DNA of 64,000 bases, from contig NW_017265136.1 in the NCBI RefSeq assembly GCF_001638985.1, positions 2,092,269 to 2,156,268 on the forward strand. Reading direction: 5' to 3'. The number at the start of each line of letters is the position of its first letter. Position 1 is the stretch's first letter. Positions 60,419 to 64,000 of the stretch are shown in pieces. The position numbers and the translations under genes are program-made. The notes under the pieces are model-generated. The model was not told the DNA's origin. It ran no database searches and saw only the letters and a program-made list of their open reading frames with translations. The stretch is from Phycomyces blakesleeanus NRRL 1555(-) (lineage: Eukaryota > Mucoromycota > Mucoromycetes > Mucorales > Phycomycetaceae).

Positions 60419-63400
60419 ATGTCTACAACCTTTAATGTCAACAAACCTCATATTGTCCCTCAGACAAACCCAATTACGCGTGAACGTAATGGTGTAGGTC
60501 TACAGTTGAACCAAACAGCACCCCCACAGGCTGTTGCAGGGAATGTTATCCGGAACCCAAGAAATGAGAAAGAGATGGCCGTAAACGACAAGCTAAAGAC
60601 ATTTGATCTTGTTCAAGCTGTCCGTAGCGGTAAACTGCCTACAAATAACCAAATGACATCTTTCTTTCAAAGTATGATTGATAATCCGTCGATCGAGACT
60701 CGCAAGCATTTGATGTCTGAAGATGGCCAATCCCTTCTCAAGGATATGCGAAAGCTATTAGTAACCCTTCAAAAGACCTTGGCGCACAAGAACAGCGATG
60801 AGTTGTTCCAGTCGCTTGTCTACCACATGTCACAGCTTGAATCACCTATTGGAAAAGGTTTGTACTACAGATAACATTATCACACAAACGCCTGTTTATT
60901 AATCATATTTAAACAAATGTAAATAGACGACGTCAATAGCGTAGGATTGCCTTCAGGAGCAAACCAGCACACTTTAAGAAGTGACGCAGAAAGTGGTCAG
61001 TTAAAATATTATTAATGAAAGAAAGATGATGGTTTAATTAATATAAACAACAAATTAGGCGCTAGATCAATGTTCACTATCGGTAAAATTATTCTCTTGA
61101 ACGAAGAGTTTAGAAATATTATGCAAGAGATGATGTCCATTGCTCGAGAAATGTTTGGCGATGCATCTGGAAAGGTGTCAGATCTATCCAGTAAGGCAGG
61201 AGAGCAGGTTGAGAATGCCGGAAACCAAGCTCAGAATATGGGCGAGCAAGCCAAATCCATGAGCCAGAAAATCAATCAAAAGACCCAAGAATTTACCGAC
61301 CAGACTCGAGAGATGGCTGATCCCGGCAAGCAAGATCAAGTTATCAACAATCTATCTAACAAGGCTGCTCATATTAATGGTGGTGGCGTGGCTCAATCTG
61401 GAATGGTAAACAACGGCCATACTTCAAACAATTCTGAAAACTATATTGGTCGCGATCCCCACGAATACGAGATCCGGGACAACATGCGCAACCAAAATTT
61501 TGTTGATGATGTCCGCGGAAATCAAAAACACGAAAGAAGATCGTCTAGCTCCCATTTTACTCAGCCCAACCCTTACTCTTGCCCTGTCGATTCAGACCCC
61601 CTTAGCAATGTACGCAACATGAACCGAAAAGGCAGCCTTCCTTACCAGAACCAAGACTTCTACCAAGGCAAGGATACCTATCAGACCCAAGATGTTTTCC
61701 AGAGACAGAACGAATTTGAAGGAAAGCCTCAAGTTCGAGCCCAGAACCAATCTTATGGATATGATATTAGAAATCCTGAAATGTGGAGTGATAGTAGCAA
61801 TAGTACTTCCGAAGATAGAAGAGAAAGCCGCGACTTCTATCAAAACCAGAACGATAGCTATGAAGATTACAAGCCTGTTAACTACCAAAATGCCCAAAAT
61901 CCTCAAGCTCAAGGTCAAAATGGAATTGAACAAGCCCACCAAGTCAAATCTCAAATGCAAAACCAGGGTCAACAAATGAAGGATCAAGTCCGCAACCAAA
62001 GCCAGGACATTAAATCCAAGATTAAAAATCAAAACCAACAGATGAAATCTCAAGTGCAGCAGGGTGCCCAGCAGCAGACCAAGGACGCAAAAGCATATGT
62101 CCACAACAAATTTCCACCCGAGAAGCAAACAGAGCTCATCAATCGTCTCAAGACAGTCATGCATCAAGTCCAAAGGGAGCCTGACTACCAAAAGGCCATT
62201 GACTTTATTCTCTATCTCTTTAGCACATGGGGCAAAAATGTTGTAGAAGCCGGCAAGAGTGCCGGAAACGTTGCTTCAAATGCCACCGGAAATATGGAGT
62301 CAAATGGCAATTGGTCTCACGCTGCTCTGGAAATTAAGGCGATCTTTGAAGACTGGGCCCAAGGTCAATCTCTCGATCCCTTGCTCGAAAGCATCCAGAA
62401 GGTTTTCTATGATATCAAGAACGACTCAAAGCTCCATGGATACTATGAGGATGTGAGTTGAAAACAAAAACACACTCATTACATGAAAATACAGTGGAGC
62501 TAATCCGGTTCGTTTTGTTATTAGGTAACCGGTTATCTCAAACGCCTACTTAAAGATCCTGGGTATGTCGATTCAGAACAGTCTACTAAAGACGGAGAGA
62601 AGCTGCTTCGTACTGGCCAAAAGGTTACCAAGGGCCGGTATCAACACCTGTTTTACGATATGTTGGATGAATCCAAAGAAATCTCTCGAGCAATGGCTGA
62701 AGATCCCGTAGCTCTCGAGATCAATAAGCGTCTCCGAAATATTCACAAGGATTTGTGGCTGGACAGGTAAGCTATCAACATCTTTGCCAAACATAAGATA
62801 CACTGAAAAATGATTATTGATATACTCTGATTATTTTTAATTCAAGTGAGGGGAACCCTGCATTCAAACCTCAACTATTGACCGACATGCGCAAGACTTT
62901 GTTACCAGCTATTTTGGAACAGATTAAATACGTTCCTATTCCTCGCATTGAGTACAGTGACCCTCAGTTTGACGTTGTTGTTGAGAATGTGGTGCTCTCT
63001 GGAGACACAATGCTTCCAAATATCTTTGACATCAAGGTAATATTTCTTTTACAAAGACATTCGACTTAAATACAATACATTAATTTTTGGTATGATTGTT
63101 TTATTTTAGATGGAAAACTTCTCCCGATTTAGCCCAAAGACAAATGTGAGCAATGTAGACCGACAATCTATCTTTATTGATATGAAAGAGATTCAAGCCG
63201 TAGTAGAGGATGTAAGTTGAACGAAGTTTCAAAGTAAAATTGAAGCAAAATACTGATATATTTTTCTATTTTAGGTTGTCTTTTACTATAAAAAGAAGAC
63301 TGGATTCCCAAAAATATCTGATCGAGGTGTAGCATCGCTTATTGTAAGTTTGTTAATTTTGCTAAGCTTATATTATGCGTATGTTTGCATAGTACTCAAT

Positions 63401-64000
63401 TTTTTTTTCTTAAAAAAATAGATGGGCGGAAAGGGCATTAGTGCTGCTGTCAGAGTTACTAGCAATTCTTTGAACCCTAGAAACACATTCCAGGTTACAT
63501 ACTGCAAGTGCAATGTTGATGATCTTAAACTCAACATTAAGGATAGCCGCCACGGGTAAATTTAGTTGGTTATTTAAGCTTTAATATAGTACTTACCAAT
63601 GAGTGACAATATGTAGTCTTTTGTACAAGACTGTTCATCCTATGGTTATCGGTATCGTACGCCGCCAAATCGCAAAAGCTCTTGAAGCAAAGATTATCGA
63701 CTTTGTCGAAAAGGGCGACAACGATATTACTGGCCGACTATACAGAACTCAGCGAAAGTTGGATCAAAAGCAAACTTATTTGGATCGTATCAGACAGCCT
63801 GGTGCTTCAAACGTAACCGCCAGACAGCAGCCAGTCACAGGGGCTCAGACTGCCATTCAGAACCATTTGGCATATGGTGGAAGACAACAGCCAATTGCAG
63901 GAGCTCAAACTGGCCTTCAAGACCCCTTGACATCCTATGGAAGACAGCGGCCAGGTCTTTTTTCAACTCTTGTAGAACTTATGAACTACCGCTTCAAATC
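60419..64000 (+). CDS. HAM1-like protein (N- and C-domains), runs off window
   Basis: Exons 60419-60857, 60927-60995, 61059-62452, about 62525-62766, about 62847-63035, about 63110-63211, about 63275-63342, about 63421-63556, then about 63617 to beyond 64000. The N-terminal part (NDKLKTFDLVQAVRSGKLPT, FTIGKIILLNEEFRNIM) matches the HAM1-like N-domain of large filamentous-fungal proteins. A long hydrophilic insert follows (about residues 180-500), with LEA-like repeats such as AGEQVENAGNQAQNMGEQAK and KSKIKNQNQQMKSQVQQ. The C-domain begins with YVPIPRIEYSDPQFDVVVEN and LPNIFDIKMENFSRF. Its fold has been likened to lipid-binding BPI-type modules; that link is from memory. Near the end, a 20-residue unit starting RQQP(V/I) repeats (63822-63941). 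The 3' end is missing. Confidence 0.78.

Noticed and set aside
61592..62191. 199-codon minus-strand frame opposite the HAM1-like gene
   Set aside because: Antisense of a Gln/Asn-rich repeat; the leucine/valine-rich product is an artefact.

Overview
This window is a piece of a fungal nuclear genome. Compact genes with many short introns (mostly 45-120 nt, GT-AG) sit in very AT-rich, microsatellite-filled spacers. The content is eukaryotic and fungal: a Zn2Cys6 transcription factor, a Snx41/Atg20-type sorting nexin, a HAM1-like filamentous-fungal protein, Vps68, and TRAPPC13. Gene density, the presence of TRAPPC13 and cystinosin, and the microsatellites suggest an early-diverging (Mucoromycota-type) fungus. 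That placement is inference only.

Layout. 0-3 kb: an unidentified partial gene or relic, then a sorting nexin on the minus strand. 4.9-6.6 kb: membrane protein A, with a dispersed repeat on its 3' side. 7.5-10.7 kb: a Ulp2-type SUMO protease followed by a structured retroelement-like tail. 11.8-13.4 kb: an Mtm1/SLC25A39-type mitochondrial carrier. 13.9-17.5 kb: Mediator subunit 1. 17.5-21.3 kb: gene desert. 21.3-22.2 kb: mitochondrial ribosomal protein uS4m. 22.2-25.3 kb: repeat-rich desert with one GC-rich island that may encode a structured RNA. 25.4-27.6 kb: a ten-exon cystinosin homologue on the minus strand. 29.4-32.0 kb: Zn2Cys6 regulator. 35.0-36.3 kb: decayed DDE transposase. 36.9-40.3 kb: RasGAP of the Gap1/IQGAP-tail type. 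41.3-42.2 kb: Vps68. 44.1-45.2 kb: ribosomal protein eL8. 46.1-54.7 kb: membrane proteins B and C, with a second copy of the dispersed repeat between them. 57.1 kb: a small secreted I9-inhibitor-like protein. 58.3 kb: TRAPPC13. 60.4 kb to the end: a HAM1-like protein that runs off the window.

Most genes are unrelated housekeeping functions: membrane traffic (Snx41/Atg20, Vps68, TRAPPC13), lysosome or vacuole transport (cystinosin), Ras signalling, transcription (MED1), SUMO cycling and translation. The most novel element is the family of three paralogous secretory-pathway multi-pass membrane proteins (A, B, C), which has no assigned function. They share a signal peptide, an RPD/PTSG block, a CILNG block, and four or more membrane segments.

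Exon models were read by eye from splice consensus and reading-frame continuity. They were not tested against transcripts, and all homology calls rest on recognition of family motifs rather than a search.
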